Shown: positions 12,565-24,105, counted from the first letter of the stretch. The stretch is DNA of 64,000 nucleotides from Kryptolebias marmoratus (GCF_001649575.2 NC_051441.1:14946352-15010351); one strand, 5' to 3'. Numbers and translations are program-made. Notes: generated by a model from the letters alone, not told the origin.

Positions 12565-12665
12565 CCTGAGGAGAAGTGACGTCATGTTCTCTGGACTTAG
12601 AAAAATGGAAGGTATCGGCGACTCGGGCTGTATATAAAATGATGAGCTTAAACATACACACAGGT
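12565..12665 (+). promoter_or_regulatory. Promoter-like CRE and TATA pair
   Basis: A perfect cAMP-response element TGACGTCA lies at 12577-12584, and a TATA-like TATATAAAAT at 12631-12640, 47 bp downstream on the same strand. No gene start is recognisable after it within the next kilobase. It may drive a non-coding RNA or an upstream prkcb exon, or be fortuitous. Confidence 0.25.
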
Positions 12666-13061
12666 CAACTTAGGCGCTCTCAGGTACGCCACTTTCTGAG
12701 TCTCTTGATACACGTAAGCACCGAAAATTAGGCTGTCCTTCATCTTTTTCCAGCGGCCCAGAGGAGACAGTTATGTCATCACGCAGGTAGATGATGTCCG
12801 AAGGAAGAACAGGTGACGTGAGGGAGGTAATGGGGGAACCAGGAAGGGACCAGGCCGCAGAGAGGCGTTTCAACCGACAGCTAAATCTGCAGAAAACCCT
12901 GATTTGATGAGACCGAGCTGAAGTGCGCGCCCCGTTCTCTGTCCTGCAGCTAAATCAATCTCATTTAGGTCACTTACAGCCACATGAATAGGTGTGTGTG
13001 TGTGTGTGGACCAGTTGGGATTTCAAATAAGTTCCCGTGGCTCAAAAACATGAACATTTAA

Positions 13062-13974
13062 AGGCCTAGCATTCCTTAAAGGAGTGCCTATCACCCCCCA
13101 CAGTTTTGGACTGAGTCCAGTATCTGTAAAACGGACGGAGTTATGACCTTTTGTGTGTGTGTTGCTCAATGTCAATAAACTGTGGCAGCCATCTTGAATT
13201 TGGTTGACTCCAAAAATTTAATCGGTTGTATTTGTGTATCCGAGGATTACTTTCTGGACGTTTCATGAAAACCTGTTTGGTGGTTCATGAAATATTTCGC
13301 TAACAGACAAAACCTCAACAATTATTGCTAAAGTTTTAGGCAAAGATAGTATGCAGTGGGAAGTGCTCTGACTATATGTTGTAAATAACTTTCAGGAACT
13401 ACCACACAAAATTGTAGCTCAGTAGCTGTAAAACTGACTGAAATACAATCAGTTTGTATATTCTATAGTCTGCTGGTTGTGGTGACCAACTTGAGTTAGA
13501 TTGACTCCAAAAGTTAATTAGTTATAGACGGACAACCGGTTATGATTTCCTGAATGTTTCATGATAATCCATCCAGTGGTTAGTGAGATATTTTGCTAAC
13601 AGACAGACCAACCTGACTCCAAATAATAAATGAGAACATTTTAAACAAAATCTTGTGCAGTTCGTTAGGATACTGAATATTGGGGATGAGTCTCAGCTAC
13701 TACCACATCAAATCTTAGGTCAATATCTGTAAAAGTTACTCAGTTGTTGCCATTTTTGTGTATTCTAAAATCAGCCGGCTTTGGCAGCCATTTTTAATTG
13801 TATTGACTCTAAAAAGGTAATCGGTTGTAGACGTACATCCAGTGATTACTTTCTGCAAGTTTCCCTAAAAATCGTCCGGCAGGTCATGAGATATATGTTT
13901 ATTATCAAGGGCACACACAAACATGGGCAAATACACGGTCTGTCTTTGCCTTTCAGCAGCGGGTGATAAATGCA
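13062..13974 (-). mobile_element. R1 element, three units with both inverted ends (family reference copy)
   Basis: R1 is an unclassified dispersed repeat. Read in R1 orientation, each unit of about 300 bp contains, in order: TTAGCAAAATATCTCATGAA; TTTTAATGAAACTCTCAG; GGATGTACATCTACAACTGA; TTTTGGAGTCAACCC; TTCAAGATGGCCGCCACAG; and GGTGTGGTAGTAGCTGAGAG. This copy lies in reverse and has three units. Its left border on + is AGCATTCCTTAAAGGAGTGC followed by CTATCACCC (13070-13093), and its right border is GCAGCGGGTGATAAATGCA (13957-13975). These two borders are reverse-complementary over roughly TGCNTATCACCC, so the unit array sits between short inverted ends like a non-autonomous DNA element. No open frame survives. 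Confidence 0.75.
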
Positions 13975-14073
13975 CATTCCCCTTGTACGTACACCATTAA
14001 AGTACATGTACTTATTTACTGATCATATGCTTCGTAAATATGTGCAGTTTTTTTTTTTCTTTGCTTCGATCTC

Positions 14074-14131
14074 TGACGCATTCTAGTCAATAACGAAATG
14101 AGTCAGAAAGTCACGTGGCTGATGCGTCACG
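14074..14131. promoter_or_regulatory. Cluster of AP-1/CRE-like and E-box motifs
   Basis: Within 58 bp lie TGACGCA (14074-14080), TGAGTCA (14099-14105), CACGTG (14112-14117) and TGCGTCAC (14123-14130). These are consensus or near-consensus sites for bZIP and bHLH factors. The stretch is outside recognised repeats, 2.4 kb upstream of prkcb. Function is inferred from motif density only. Confidence 0.25.
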
Positions 14132-14139
14132 TTTCCAAA

Positions 14140-15155
14140 AATACCTTCAATGTATGTTTCAGGAAACTGTGGAACAGTATTTCTCCTAAAAGACGATGCT
14201 TCGAACCCCCTTTTTGAAGGCAGATTCTAACAGATGATTCAGAACTGAAGAACTGGGCTCACCTCGAAGGCCAGCACCCAGACTCTGAGAGGAAAACAGC
14301 TTTTTAAGACACGTCTTCTTAAAATTTGCTGTTTGTGGAATTTTGGATGGCGACCTCAGTATTTACGAGCTTAATGTTGACTGTGTGGCCACTCGTGGTA
14401 AAAGGAAAAGCCCACTCTTTGACAGTTTGAACATTTTGCGTATCAAAAGATAATTAAAAACCTTTCCCCTTTAAAAAGCCCGGTGCATGAAAACAAACGT
14501 GACCCCACACGGGCAAAATATTAAAACAGACAAGTGTAGAAAAACTGAAATCATTCTGAATACTGAGAGCTGAATGACTTTGCTGTAAAAGCTAAAACTG
14601 AATTGTTAAAAAAAAAAGAAAGTAAAGCAAAACAGTGGCTACATTTTGCAAAACAAATGAGCAAAACGGATGCTAAAGCTAAAACTGGCAAAACGGCTGC
14701 TAAAAATATCAAAGCAGATTGTAGCTAAGAGGGAAAAGTAGCAAAGCAGAAGCTAAAAAGTAAAAGTGGCCGAATGGTAGCTAAAAGTAGGGCAAGACGA
14801 AGACAGATGCTGAAGCAGGTTTAAAAATACATGTAGGAACTGAAGAGATCTTCATGTATTTTTGGGGGGAATTTTATTTCAAATGAAGTTAAATATTCTG
14901 TAAAGTACAAAAGTTACAACAAGCACGCTGAACTTTTCGATCTATAAAAAGCACAACGTATGCAGAAGTTTGATTTTTAAAAGTGTACGCAACAAATTCT
15001 AAACAGGAAAACAAGAAGCGTGAGTGCTGACTCGGCATTTACGCAATAAGGTAAAACGAGACGGTGATTTATTGATCCCCGGTTGGGGAAACTCTCATCC
15101 CACGGCGCCAACAAGACAACACAGACAAGTATATACGGCATATAAATAAAGGGTC
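14140..15155. other. 5' flank, no gene seen
   Basis: Contains a run of loosely repeated AGCTAAAA/GCAAAAC motifs (about 14585-14810). It also contains TTTATTGATCCCCGGTTGGGG (15067-15087), a motif often found near the 3' end of fish retroelements. No coding exon was seen. Confidence 0.4.
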
Positions 15156-15770
15156 CACTGTCACGGTTTGTAGAGACAGGACCCGGGCATGCAGACAACC
15201 ACGGAGATGCTCAAAATAAAACCTGAAGGTTCATTAAAGAAAACAAAAAGCTGAAACTAAAGAAAACCCCACAAGGCAACCCTTGAAGCTCAACGACCCC
15301 CCCTCCCCCCCTGGCATTTCAAATCCTCAGCCTCAGCTCAACTCACACCCGTTGTTACTCAGCCTACGCCTACAGCCGGTTTAACTTTTGTGTTCAACCC
15401 AATTCAAGATGGCCACCCCTGCTGAGCAGCCTCGGCAAATTATCGGATCGTGGTGGAAAGATTGTGGTGCACCCAATACGCACACTCATCGTAAAATAAA
15501 AACTGATTCTTTAATAAACAAAACAAGAAAAACAAAAGACTGACGTGGCAAGGGAAAACATCATAAAGACAAGAACTGCATAACAGAAAGAGTGAAGCGG
15601 CGAGGAAGGGGAGAAGGTGACCAGGTTTTAAAGACAGGTAATCAGGGGAAGTGAGCACAGGTGAGTAATTAGAAAACTTGGCACAGGTGTAGATGGGCAT
15701 GGCACGCAAACAAGTGATAACTTGAGGAGAAGTGGACGATGACAGGAGAACCAAAACAGGACTAAGACCA
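15156..15770. mobile_element. Retroelement- or MITE-like teleost repeat fragments
   Basis: TGTCACGGTTTGTAGAGAC (about 15160) and the block 15445-15770 (ACTGATTCTTTAATAAACAA, then AATCAGGGGAAGTGAGCACA, then GTGGACGATGACAGG) resemble interspersed repeats seen across many fish genomes. I recall these as LTR- or TIR-bounded non-coding elements, but the class is not secure. A short R1 scrap (15375-15430) with TTCAAGATGGCCACC separates the two parts, so the structure is composite. Confidence 0.4.
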
Positions 15771-16098
15771 AACAAAACAAAAGAAAACATAAAAACAAAG
15801 CACCAAGACTCAAAGCCAAAACAAAAACACTCAAATTCACGACATAAAGGGGCCGTAACTCAGGCAGACCGAGCTACGGTTAGACGTGGTGGTGGCCAAG
15901 CAGAGAGTCTTCCCCGAGACACAATCCGAGCACGAGGCTGCAGGAATCGATACAGTTCGGCTGAAATGACGAACACTAAGGCGTGAGAGACGGCGGGCGA
16001 TATGGGCGATATGCATTCACCCAAGGAAATCTGGTCACTTTCCTCAGCACCAAGACTTCCTCCCATTTTATTGCAGTGATTTAGAGTTCAGTGATTGT

Positions 16099-16100
<2 letters not shown>

Positions 16101-16150
<50 letters not shown>
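16101..16150. repeat. (AAT)n microsatellite
   Basis: 50 bp of pure AAT/ATA repeats, about 0.4 kb upstream of the prkcb start codon, likely length-polymorphic. Confidence 0.95.
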
Positions 16151-16152
<2 letters not shown>

Positions 16153-16280
16153 CACAACAGCCAGGATCTGCTTCAACTCTACCGAGGTCCAGGTCAGGCT
16201 GGTTTAGACCCGGTTCAGTCCAAGTCTCCAAGTAAGTTTTTGAACCTATGAAGAAGTAGGTCTCCGTCTTTCAGTCGCAC

Positions 16281-16746
<466 letters not shown>

Positions 16747-16819
16747 TGAGGAGGCTTCTCCGTCTCTTCGGTGGTGAAACAGAATTAGGGCTCGCCATTG
16801 AAACGGCTGTGTTTGTTGT

Positions 16820-17432
16820 GAATGTAGTGTTAGCAAAATATTTCCTAAACCGCTGGACGGATTTTAATGAAGCTTTCAGGAGGTAATCATTAGATGCACA
16901 GCTACAACTCATTAACTTTTGGAGTCAACCTAATTTAAGATGGCCGCTTCAGGCGACTGATCATAGAAAACACAAACGTGTCTGCAGTGTAGTCAGTTTT
17001 ACAGATACTTCACTAATATTTGGTGTGGTAGGAGCTGAAAATAAGTCACAACACGTACTCCAAGAGCTGCACATTGCGGAAGATCTTTGCTTAAAACTTT
17101 TGCATTAACTGTTGACGTCAACTCTGTTTGTCTGTTAGCAAAATATCTCATGAACCACTGGATGGAATTTAATGAAACTCTCAGAAAGTAATCATTGGAT
17201 GTGCATCTACAGCTGATCAACGTCTTGAGTCAGCCTAATTCAAGATGGCCACCACAGCTAATTGACCTTACTCAACACAAAAATGGCTACAGCTCAGTCA
17301 GATTTACTGCTTCGGAGCTAAAGTTTGGTGTGGTAGTAGCTGAGAGTCATCGTAGGAGATTGTTCATAACTTCATTTCACAAGATCATTTTAGGCTAAAA
17401 CCCTGGCGTGTAAGGCAGCGAGCGATATGCAT
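16820..17432 (+). repeat. R1 array, two units, in prkcb intron 1
   Basis: Heads of the units lie at 16830 and 17135, giving a period of about 305 bp. Cores are TTTAAGATGGCCGCTTC (about 16935) and TTCAAGATGGCCACCAC (about 17239). The right end AAGGCAGCGAGCGATATGC lies at 17413-17431. It begins only about 75 bp after exon 1, so it is inside the transcript and close to the promoter. Confidence 0.85.
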
Positions 17433-17890
17433 TCTAGGCCTTTAATTTCAAACACTGACGTGGAGCAAACCAAGTGGGAGTGTTACTGGTTGGACACTTT
17501 TCTCCAAAATAGACATCGATTTCAACCTTACGCGCACCTCTTGTTGCTATATCTGCAAGGTAAGACAAAAAGACAAGACAGAGTGGGCTGCAAACGGAAA
17601 AAGAAAATAAATAAATAAAATAGCTGCAGACCATCGTTTGATGGGATGAAGTAGGCAGAGGAGCTGAGAAAATGTTTCTCCAAAAGCAGCTCTGAATAGA
17701 AGCCAGCTGCGAAAGTCTGAGAGGTAATTAAAAAAAAAAAAAAAAGGGTTTCAAAAGCTGACACCAGTTTAACCGCCCACTAATTCTTTTTTCCCTTCCT
17801 TATTCCTTTTCTGTCCAGGCATGTCACCATGCAGCCCACCTGGGCTCACTACTTCATCATTTAGAGCTCAAATTTGGTCCAATTTGTCCC

Positions 17891-17935
<45 letters not shown>

Positions 17936-18013
17936 CTGCACTATTTCCAGAATGGCAGCAAGCTTTTTAATATTCTGATGCCTGTCATGATTTGTCTTAA
18001 ATAAGACTATTCG

Positions 18014-18066
<53 letters not shown>

Positions 18067-18413
18067 AGCGTAATGAAAATGGATGAGGGCGCTGAGAGAT
18101 TTTACACTTGTAGAGATTATCTATTTGTAGCTACAATATGAAAATGAGCTGCTGAGTGTGTGTGTGTGTTCATGCATGCACTTACAGACATCTCAGCATT
18201 GCCCGTACCATTTGACTAGGTGTGGCTGAAACCTTTTAACCCGGCTACAGCTGTAACTTTGCCCAGCAGAGCAATAAGCCCGTCCAGCAGGCTGCTCCTT
18301 GTTTAATGCTCGGCCCTGCCGCGATGTCTTGAGTTGAAGTTTTGTGCCAGTAAAGTGTGCATACGATGTGTGTAAGTTGCTCACTGTTTATGTTTGTTGT
18401 TTTTCTTCCCCAG
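17433..18413. other. Rest of prkcb intron 1 with two microsatellites
   Basis: Holds a TTA tract (17891-17935) and a TATC tetranucleotide tract (18014-18066). A short GT tract lies near 18158-18170. No further exon is evident before exon 2. Confidence 0.7.
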
Positions 18414-18445
18414 GGGGTTTGGCAAGCAGGGATTCCAGTGTCAAG
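18414..18445 (+). CDS. prkcb: prkcb exon 2: 32-nt mini-exon of C1A
   Basis: This tiny exon is bounded by a polypyrimidine acceptor ending CCCCAG and the donor GTAGGT. It completes Trp60 and encodes residues 61-70, GFGKQGFQCQ, plus the first base of Val71. It contains the C1A zinc ligand Cys69 and part of the loop that inserts into diacylglycerol-containing membrane. The phases fit exactly: two bases come in from exon 1 and one base is carried to exon 3. A 32-nt second exon is, as I recall, the conserved arrangement in vertebrate conventional PKC genes. It is too short for ordinary ORF searches and was found by matching the expected peptide and splice signals. Confidence 0.96.
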
Positions 18446-18689
18446 GTAGGTCACGTGAAGCACTCACGTATGCACTGGTTGGTGGCGCCGTTCATAAAAA
18501 TGATTGATTAGTTCTAAACCTAAATCATTATTTGGACAGGCAAGCCATTAAAAGCTTTGGAATTTTTCTAAATGCTGATGAATGCAAAAACATTGATAAA
18601 ACAGTATTTAATAAAAAAATGCTTATGATTTTTATTTTAAACATATAAATGTAAACATTCTAATTTCTGGTTAAAACACGGACGTCCAT

Positions 18690-18895
18690 CGCAGGGCCAC
18701 ATACAGACAAATGAGACAAACAACCATTCACACTCTCACTCATACCTAGGGACAGTTTAGAGTCACCAGTTAACCTGACATTAATGTTTCTGGGTGGAAA
18801 CCCACTCATGCACGGGGAAAACATGCAAACTCCACCCAGGAAGACCCCAGATGAGAGGCGATCCTGCGACCTTCTTCAGGATCGCCTCTCGCCTG
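18690..18895 (+). repeat. Teleost interspersed repeat fragment ending in a perfect hairpin
   Basis: The sequence from GTCCATCGCAGGGCCACAT through GGGAAAACATGCAAACTCCA to GATCCTGCGACC belongs to a repeat found very widely in fish; I cannot assign its class securely. Its right part ends in a perfect 14-bp inverted repeat: arms GAGAGGCGATCCTG (18853-18866) and CAGGATCGCCTCTC (18877-18890), loop 10 nt. Confidence 0.6.
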
Positions 18896-20640
18896 GTGTA
18901 TCAAACAGAGTAAAGGATTTGCAACGGGAACAAAAAAACGTCACTTATTTCATTTCACCTCCTGAAATGATGGCCTTCATATACCGGTAACCTAACACTG
19001 TAGCATACAATACAAGATCTGAACACTGATTCTAGATCTGAGGTAAAAGACTAAATCAATCGATAAGTAGTTTATAAGTAGTTTACATCTTTGCTTTTTT
19101 CTTATTCCTCCTGTCAGATCAAACTGCCCAGCAGAGACAGACATCTTCTTTAGCTCCAGAAACAATATAAACTAAAACCAAGAACACGACAAATGTGGAG
19201 GAGCTATTGGCATTTATATTCAATTTGCTTGAAGTCTCTAGTATTTTATTTTTTGTTTTGTTTTTTTTTTTCCTTTTTTCCCACCGTCTTAACAGCCATT
19301 TAGATATTCAAGGATTTTCTCGTTTCTTAGCAACAGTGAAACATCCAGACGCGGCCCTCTATATGCGCCGAGATGCTTTTTAGCGCAGCAGTAGGTTAGC
19401 TACTAATTAGCACATGTGTTTACGATATGCATGGTGTGGAGAGTCTGCTGTCGGAGCGATCAGTGGCTCCAAAGGGAAAGGGTTTAGCAGAAACTGTTTT
19501 TTTTTTTTAAATCCACCCATATTGTGAGATTCTGATGAGTAGTTTAGGTTTGAATCATCAGCCTTAAAAAAAACAAGTTAGAAATGTGGGTTTTTAGCAT
19601 ATAGCAACATTTGGACATTAATTTGTTTCTGTGCATCTATGTGTTCAACCTGAATTATTATTATTATTAGTTTTTGTTTTTAAATTTTTTGTCTGTATAA
19701 GCCTTGTCGGGCAAAATGTTTTTTTTTTCTGTGAGTTCAAAAAGACACACACACACACACACATACACACAAAGGGAGTGAAGTAAGATATCAGTGTTTG
19801 GGTGTGCGTCTTCACATAGTTGTGTTGGTTCTCAAAGCTTTACTCGGCGAGTGTGTGAATGCAGCAAGACATTCGATGGGTGTATGCTGGTGCCTTTTTT
19901 TTTTTTTACACAACAAAATTCTTGTGTATAAATGCCTGTATTTAACAATTTAACTGAATACAAACTCAGTAATAGTTTGTACTGTGGTGGTATTTATTAT
20001 TTCTTTGGTCTTTATTTTATTTTTTTGCGACATCAGGGTGGTAAAAAAGAAAAAAGAAAGAAAGAAAGTTCGTCTGCCTTTGCAACACAGACAATATCTG
20101 TTTGTTTTATTTCTTTACTTTAAGCTTTCAGAAGACTAAAATGATTTTAAGTATGATTTTGTTGTGACTCTGCAGTTCAGACAGAAGTGCTTCTGTCTCG
20201 TTCTCCAACAGGCTGAACAAGGCAGCTCGTCGTCTGGTTTTTAGAAAATAGCAGAGTCAACCAGCAGCAGCTTTGCACTGTGTGTAAAAGCAACAAGGAT
20301 GTGGCGTAGTGAGTTTCCTTTTCACAAACATAATCAGTTGTTTAGATCAACTGACAGTCAACTGATGTGATTGTTTTTCCCTCCCCCATCGCTTCAGTTG
20401 ATCATGTATTGTGTCGTTTGAAAACGTTTGAACAGTCATGTTTTTATTCAGACAGCATTATGTAACTAAAACTTCTGTAATAAAACTGCAATTATAGCAT
20501 CTCTATGCACAGGCAGAAAAGGGTAAAAAACACAGGCTAATGACAACAGCAACTGCATAGATTTTATTTTTCTCTGGTATTAATTGTATAGACATGATAG
20601 TTTTATTTAAATTTATGTGTCTTACTTTGTTATTTTTTAT
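18896..20640. other. prkcb intron 2, 5' part, no exon seen
   Basis: AT-rich intron with a CA tract (about 19745-19765) and several homopolymers. Nothing else was recognised. Confidence 0.5.
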
Positions 20641-21225
20641 TTTTTTGTCATGCAAGCCGTATTTTATTGTTGATTCTGTACAGCTCTTTGGTGCGCTGCT
20701 GTGTTTTAAAGTGCTTCACAAATAAGGTTGTATTGAATTGGAAATAAACATGGAGCATATAGAGAGTAAAGCAGAGGGCGGAAATGTGGTCAGTTTGTCC
20801 AAGTCTATAGCAGCAGAACTAAGGGATAGCTCAGGAAACCCAAGCCAACCCTAACTATAAGATTTATCAAAAAGGAAAGTCTTAAGCCTGGTCTTAAAAG
20901 TAGACAGGGTGTCAGTCTCGTGGACAAAAACTGGAAGTTGGTTCAACAAGAGAGGAGCCTGAGAACTGAAAGCTTTGCCTCCTGTTCTACTTTTAGAAGC
21001 TCTAGGAACCACAAGTAAACCTGCAGTCTGAGAGCAAAGTGCTCTGTTAGGAAAATATGACACAATAGGATCTGCAATATAAGATGGAGCTCGGTTGTTG
21101 AGAACGTTGTGTGTTAGAGGTAAGATTTTAAATTCCTTTCTGAATTTGTCAGGAAGCCAGTGGAGAGAAGCTAAAACTGGAGAAATATGATCTCTACTCC
21201 TAAACTTTTTTTGGTGCAATATCTA
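20640..21225 (-). mobile_element. L2/CR1-like LINE 3' end (decayed reverse transcriptase C-terminus)
   Basis: On the - strand, 21219-20851 reads as 122 codons typical of the C-terminal end of non-LTR retrotransposon ORF2 in fish: HISPVLASLHWLPDKFR, then LLVVPRASKSRTGGKAFSS, then STFKTRLKTFLF, then a stop. Downstream on the same strand is a 3' UTR-like stretch with TATTTGTGAAGCACTTT (about 20712-20728 on +). The copy is 5'-truncated: the RT palm and the endonuclease are absent. The L2/CR1 clade call is from recalled similarity and could be another related clade. Confidence 0.75.
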
Positions 21226-21239
21226 GGTAATAAGTTCAG

Positions 21240-21335
21240 AAAGTGGAGTACCCAGAGAAACCCCAAAGAGAACAGAAAGGCCCCCAGCTGGGACTCGAAC
21301 CTGCAGCCTTCCGTGCTGCGAGGCAACAGTGCTAG
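21240..21335 (+). repeat. Fragment of the 18690-type teleost repeat
   Basis: GGCCCCCAGCTGGGACTCGA and the following CTGCAGCCTT...GCTGCGAGGCAACAGTGC match the 3' portion of the repeat whose middle lies at 18690-18860. Confidence 0.55.
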
Positions 21336-21605
21336 CTCCAGTATTCCTGCTGGTTAAAACTTTCACAAGCGAACTGAGACCTTTCATCCTGATTGTTGCT
21401 CAGGACAGAAAGGTCGCCAGTCACAACCACCTCATGATGTCAACGACACATTTCTTCTGCAAAAAAAAAAAAAAAAAAAAAAACCTGAACAGAAAGGAAC
21501 TTTTAAAATTTACTCCAATGAGTAAAACGTGCCCACATTCCCACAACAAAAAAATGTGCTTGCATAGTTTATCGTGGACTTTGTGGTGAATTCTGTCACC
21601 TTATT

Positions 21606-21950
21606 TGGGGAGGCTGTGGCTCAGTGGTTAGAGCGGTCGTCCTGCAGTGAGAGAGTTGCAGCATTGATTCCACCAGTCTGAGTCTGCGCATGTCGACGCG
21701 TCCCCGAGCAAGACACTGAACCCCAATTGCTTCCGATGTGTGCCCCAATCGGTGTGCAAATGTGATGTAAAGCACTGATAAGACTCTATAGAATGAATTA
21801 TTCAGACTAGCTTTGTAGAGATGTAGTAGAGGGGCCGTATTAATGTGTGTGGATGGGTAAACGAGGGCACAGGCTGTGTTGTAAAGCGCTTTGAGTGGCC
21901 TAGTTGGGTAGAAAGGTGCTTCATAAGTACATTCCATATACCATTTATTT
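21606..21950 (+). mobile_element. tRNA-derived SINE, copy 1
   Basis: The 5' part looks like a tRNA promoter: A-box-like TGGCTCAGTGG (21617-21627) and a diverged B box GCATTGATTCC (21661-21671). The body has GAGCAAGACACTGAACCCC, and the tail has TGTAAAGCGCTTTGAGTGG with ATAAGTACATTCCAT. A second copy of the same body is at 60585-60900. Transcription would be by RNA polymerase III if active; the B box is mutated, so it is probably dead. Confidence 0.75.
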
Positions 21951-22144
21951 CAACCGTGCACAAAATGTCAGCAGGACAAAAGCTTCAGCTGCTGGTACAA
22001 ACCTGCTGCTGTTATTAAAGTTGCATGTGATTTTCTCAACATTGTACGTTAAATTACTGGTCTCCGATAACCTTGTTAATTTTATCTGGTTATCTTGGGA
22101 AAACAGCTTTGTTTTTCTGGAGATAGCTATAACCAAATAGCTCG

Positions 22145-22289
22145 TTAAAACTCAGTAAATATACATAAATTTAGCTAAAATTTTGGTGTGTTGGTAACTG
22201 AGAGTCATTTCTAACGTGTACTCTGCTAACAAATCATGCAAGAGTTTTCTTCCGCGTGCAGTATGCATTCCTTCAAGGAATGCTAACTT
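22145..22289 (+). repeat. R1 right-end fragment with perfect terminal palindrome
   Basis: Only the last part of a unit remains (GGTGTGTTGGTAACTGAGAG), followed by GCATTCCTTCAAGGAATGC at 22265-22283, a palindrome with 9-bp arms around a single C. This is the best-preserved example of the R1 right border. Confidence 0.7.
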
Positions 22290-23555
22290 GTTAGGTTTGT
22301 GTATTTGAAATCATTTTTAGTAATCACAAGATTAGCTTTCTATGTTTAAAATAAACAAATACTATCTTTTTTATCTCAAGGAAATGAACCCAGTTATCTG
22401 GAGATAACATGAAAATCATGCCCTCGCTTCGTTTTGGTACTTAATAATTAATCTGTTGGATTTTTCTCATATTATAATAATGTGACTATCCATCAAACAG
22501 CTAATTGTTCACCAACATTAACATTTTAGTTGTTGCCAATGAAAATGAGTTTGATAGTAAAGCTTCTTTTTATGGACTTTTTTTAAGTTCAGCTTTTATG
22601 CATTTATTTAAAAAAAAAAGTGAATGCATATTTTTACATACAGAAACAGATGTTTGACTGGTTTGTGAGTTAAACAGGAGTTGTGAAGCTGGGTTTGCAC
22701 GTTTCACAAAGTGCTGTAAAACACCATAGCTCCAAGCTGCCGACTCCCACGGCTGTTGTTGCTGTAAACAATAAACTGTAAAGCCTCGATGGGATTCTGC
22801 TGTATTCGTTTCCCATCCTTTCTTTGGCGTTATGTCATCTTCATTCCTAAGAAATTTCAGTGTTTGAGTTTTAGCGCGTGTTTGGCCTGTGTGGATGCTT
22901 CGTGTTCCACTTAATGAGCTGGTGAGCTCGTTCATTTCCTTAATGGCTGCCTGTGCAAAGCTGCTCTAATGCCTCTGTGAGCGTTGCTTTTTGGGTGTGT
23001 GTGTGTGTGTGTGTGTTGGTGTCTGCGCACGCAAACGAGCGCGTTAATAATGAGTCGCGGTTTTAGTTTGTAACAGGCTGTCGAGTGCCCTCCACTGTCT
23101 CCTCGCACGGTTAATGGACAAATTATCCCTTTAGAGAGCTGGAGAGGGATGGAGGAGACAATGAGAGGCAGAAAGAGCAAGAAATAGCACAAGTAGGAAA
23201 GAGGGGACGGACGGACGAGAAAACAGATGCATGAAAAGATGAAGAACAAGAGGGTGGAGGCAGAAGCGAAGGAAGACACGGCGAAGATGTGGGGGTGGAA
23301 TTCATTGAGGAAAGAAGGAGAGACTGAGGCCGGGAACGTGAGTGGGAAGGACATGGGAAGGACAGGAGGAGTGCTTATGGATTTTCTTAAAAGTTGAGTG
23401 ACACTCAAGTCAAGTGAAGGGAAAAAAAAAATACAGGTCTGGCATTCCTCGGTGCCAAAGTTTTCAACTAAGATCATCAGTTGTCGACAAGGAGGAGTCA
23501 TAGCCGTTTTGGTCAAATCGTGAAAATAATGTCATGTAATCTTGATTGTTCTCTT
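22290..23555. other. prkcb intron 2: GT tract and strand-biased purine tract
   Basis: A GT repeat lies at 22995-23016. The stretch 23130-23360 is strongly purine-rich on +. Long open frames on - here are artefacts of that bias. Confidence 0.55.
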
Positions 23556-23559
23556 AATA

Positions 23560-24105
23560 CTCAAAGTATGTGCTGTGATTGAATTCTAGCTTCTACCACG
23601 TCAAGGTTTTTGCTCAATGTCTGAAAAGTTGGCCAATTTATAGCTATTTATGTGTTTCCCGAGTTGCCTAGCTTTAGCGGCCATCTTAACTGGGACTGAC
23701 TCCAAATGTTCATCAGTTGTAGATGCACATCCAATGACTACTTCTCGAAAATTTCATTAAAATCCATCCTGTGGTTCTTCAGATATTTTGCAAACAGACA
23801 GACAAAGTTGGCTCTAATAATTAAATGTAATTTTACACAAAAAATCTCATGCAATCAGTTAGTGCTCATAATATGTGTTGGGGATAACTCACAGCTACCA
23901 ACACATCAAATTTTAGCTCAGTATCTGGGAAATTGACTTAGTTGTAGCCATGTTTGTTATTATTAAGGTCAGTTGGCTGTAGCGGCCATCTTGAATTGGG
24001 TTGACTTCAAAAGGTAATCAGTTATCGATATGCACGCACTGATGGTTTTCTTGGGAGTTTCATTGAAATCTGTCCAGGGGTTCATGAAAGACAGACAGAC
24101 AAATG
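23560..24105 (-). repeat. R1 array, two units, reverse orientation
   Basis: Cores GCGGCCATCTTAACTGG (about 23679) and GCGGCCATCTTGAATTGG (about 23983) are spaced about 304 bp apart. The second unit lacks the TTTTGCTAAC head and stops near GTTCATGAAAGACAGACAGA. Confidence 0.8.

Noticed and set aside
22265..22289. Helitron-type 3' hairpin at the R1 right end
   Set aside because: The palindrome is followed by CTAA-like bases in this copy only. Other copies lack a consistent CTRR end, and inverted borders argue against a Helitron.
22932..23516. 194-codon open frame on the - strand
   Set aside because: It runs through a purine-biased tract and a GT microsatellite (giving His-Thr repeats). The bias removes stops; there is no protein-like content.
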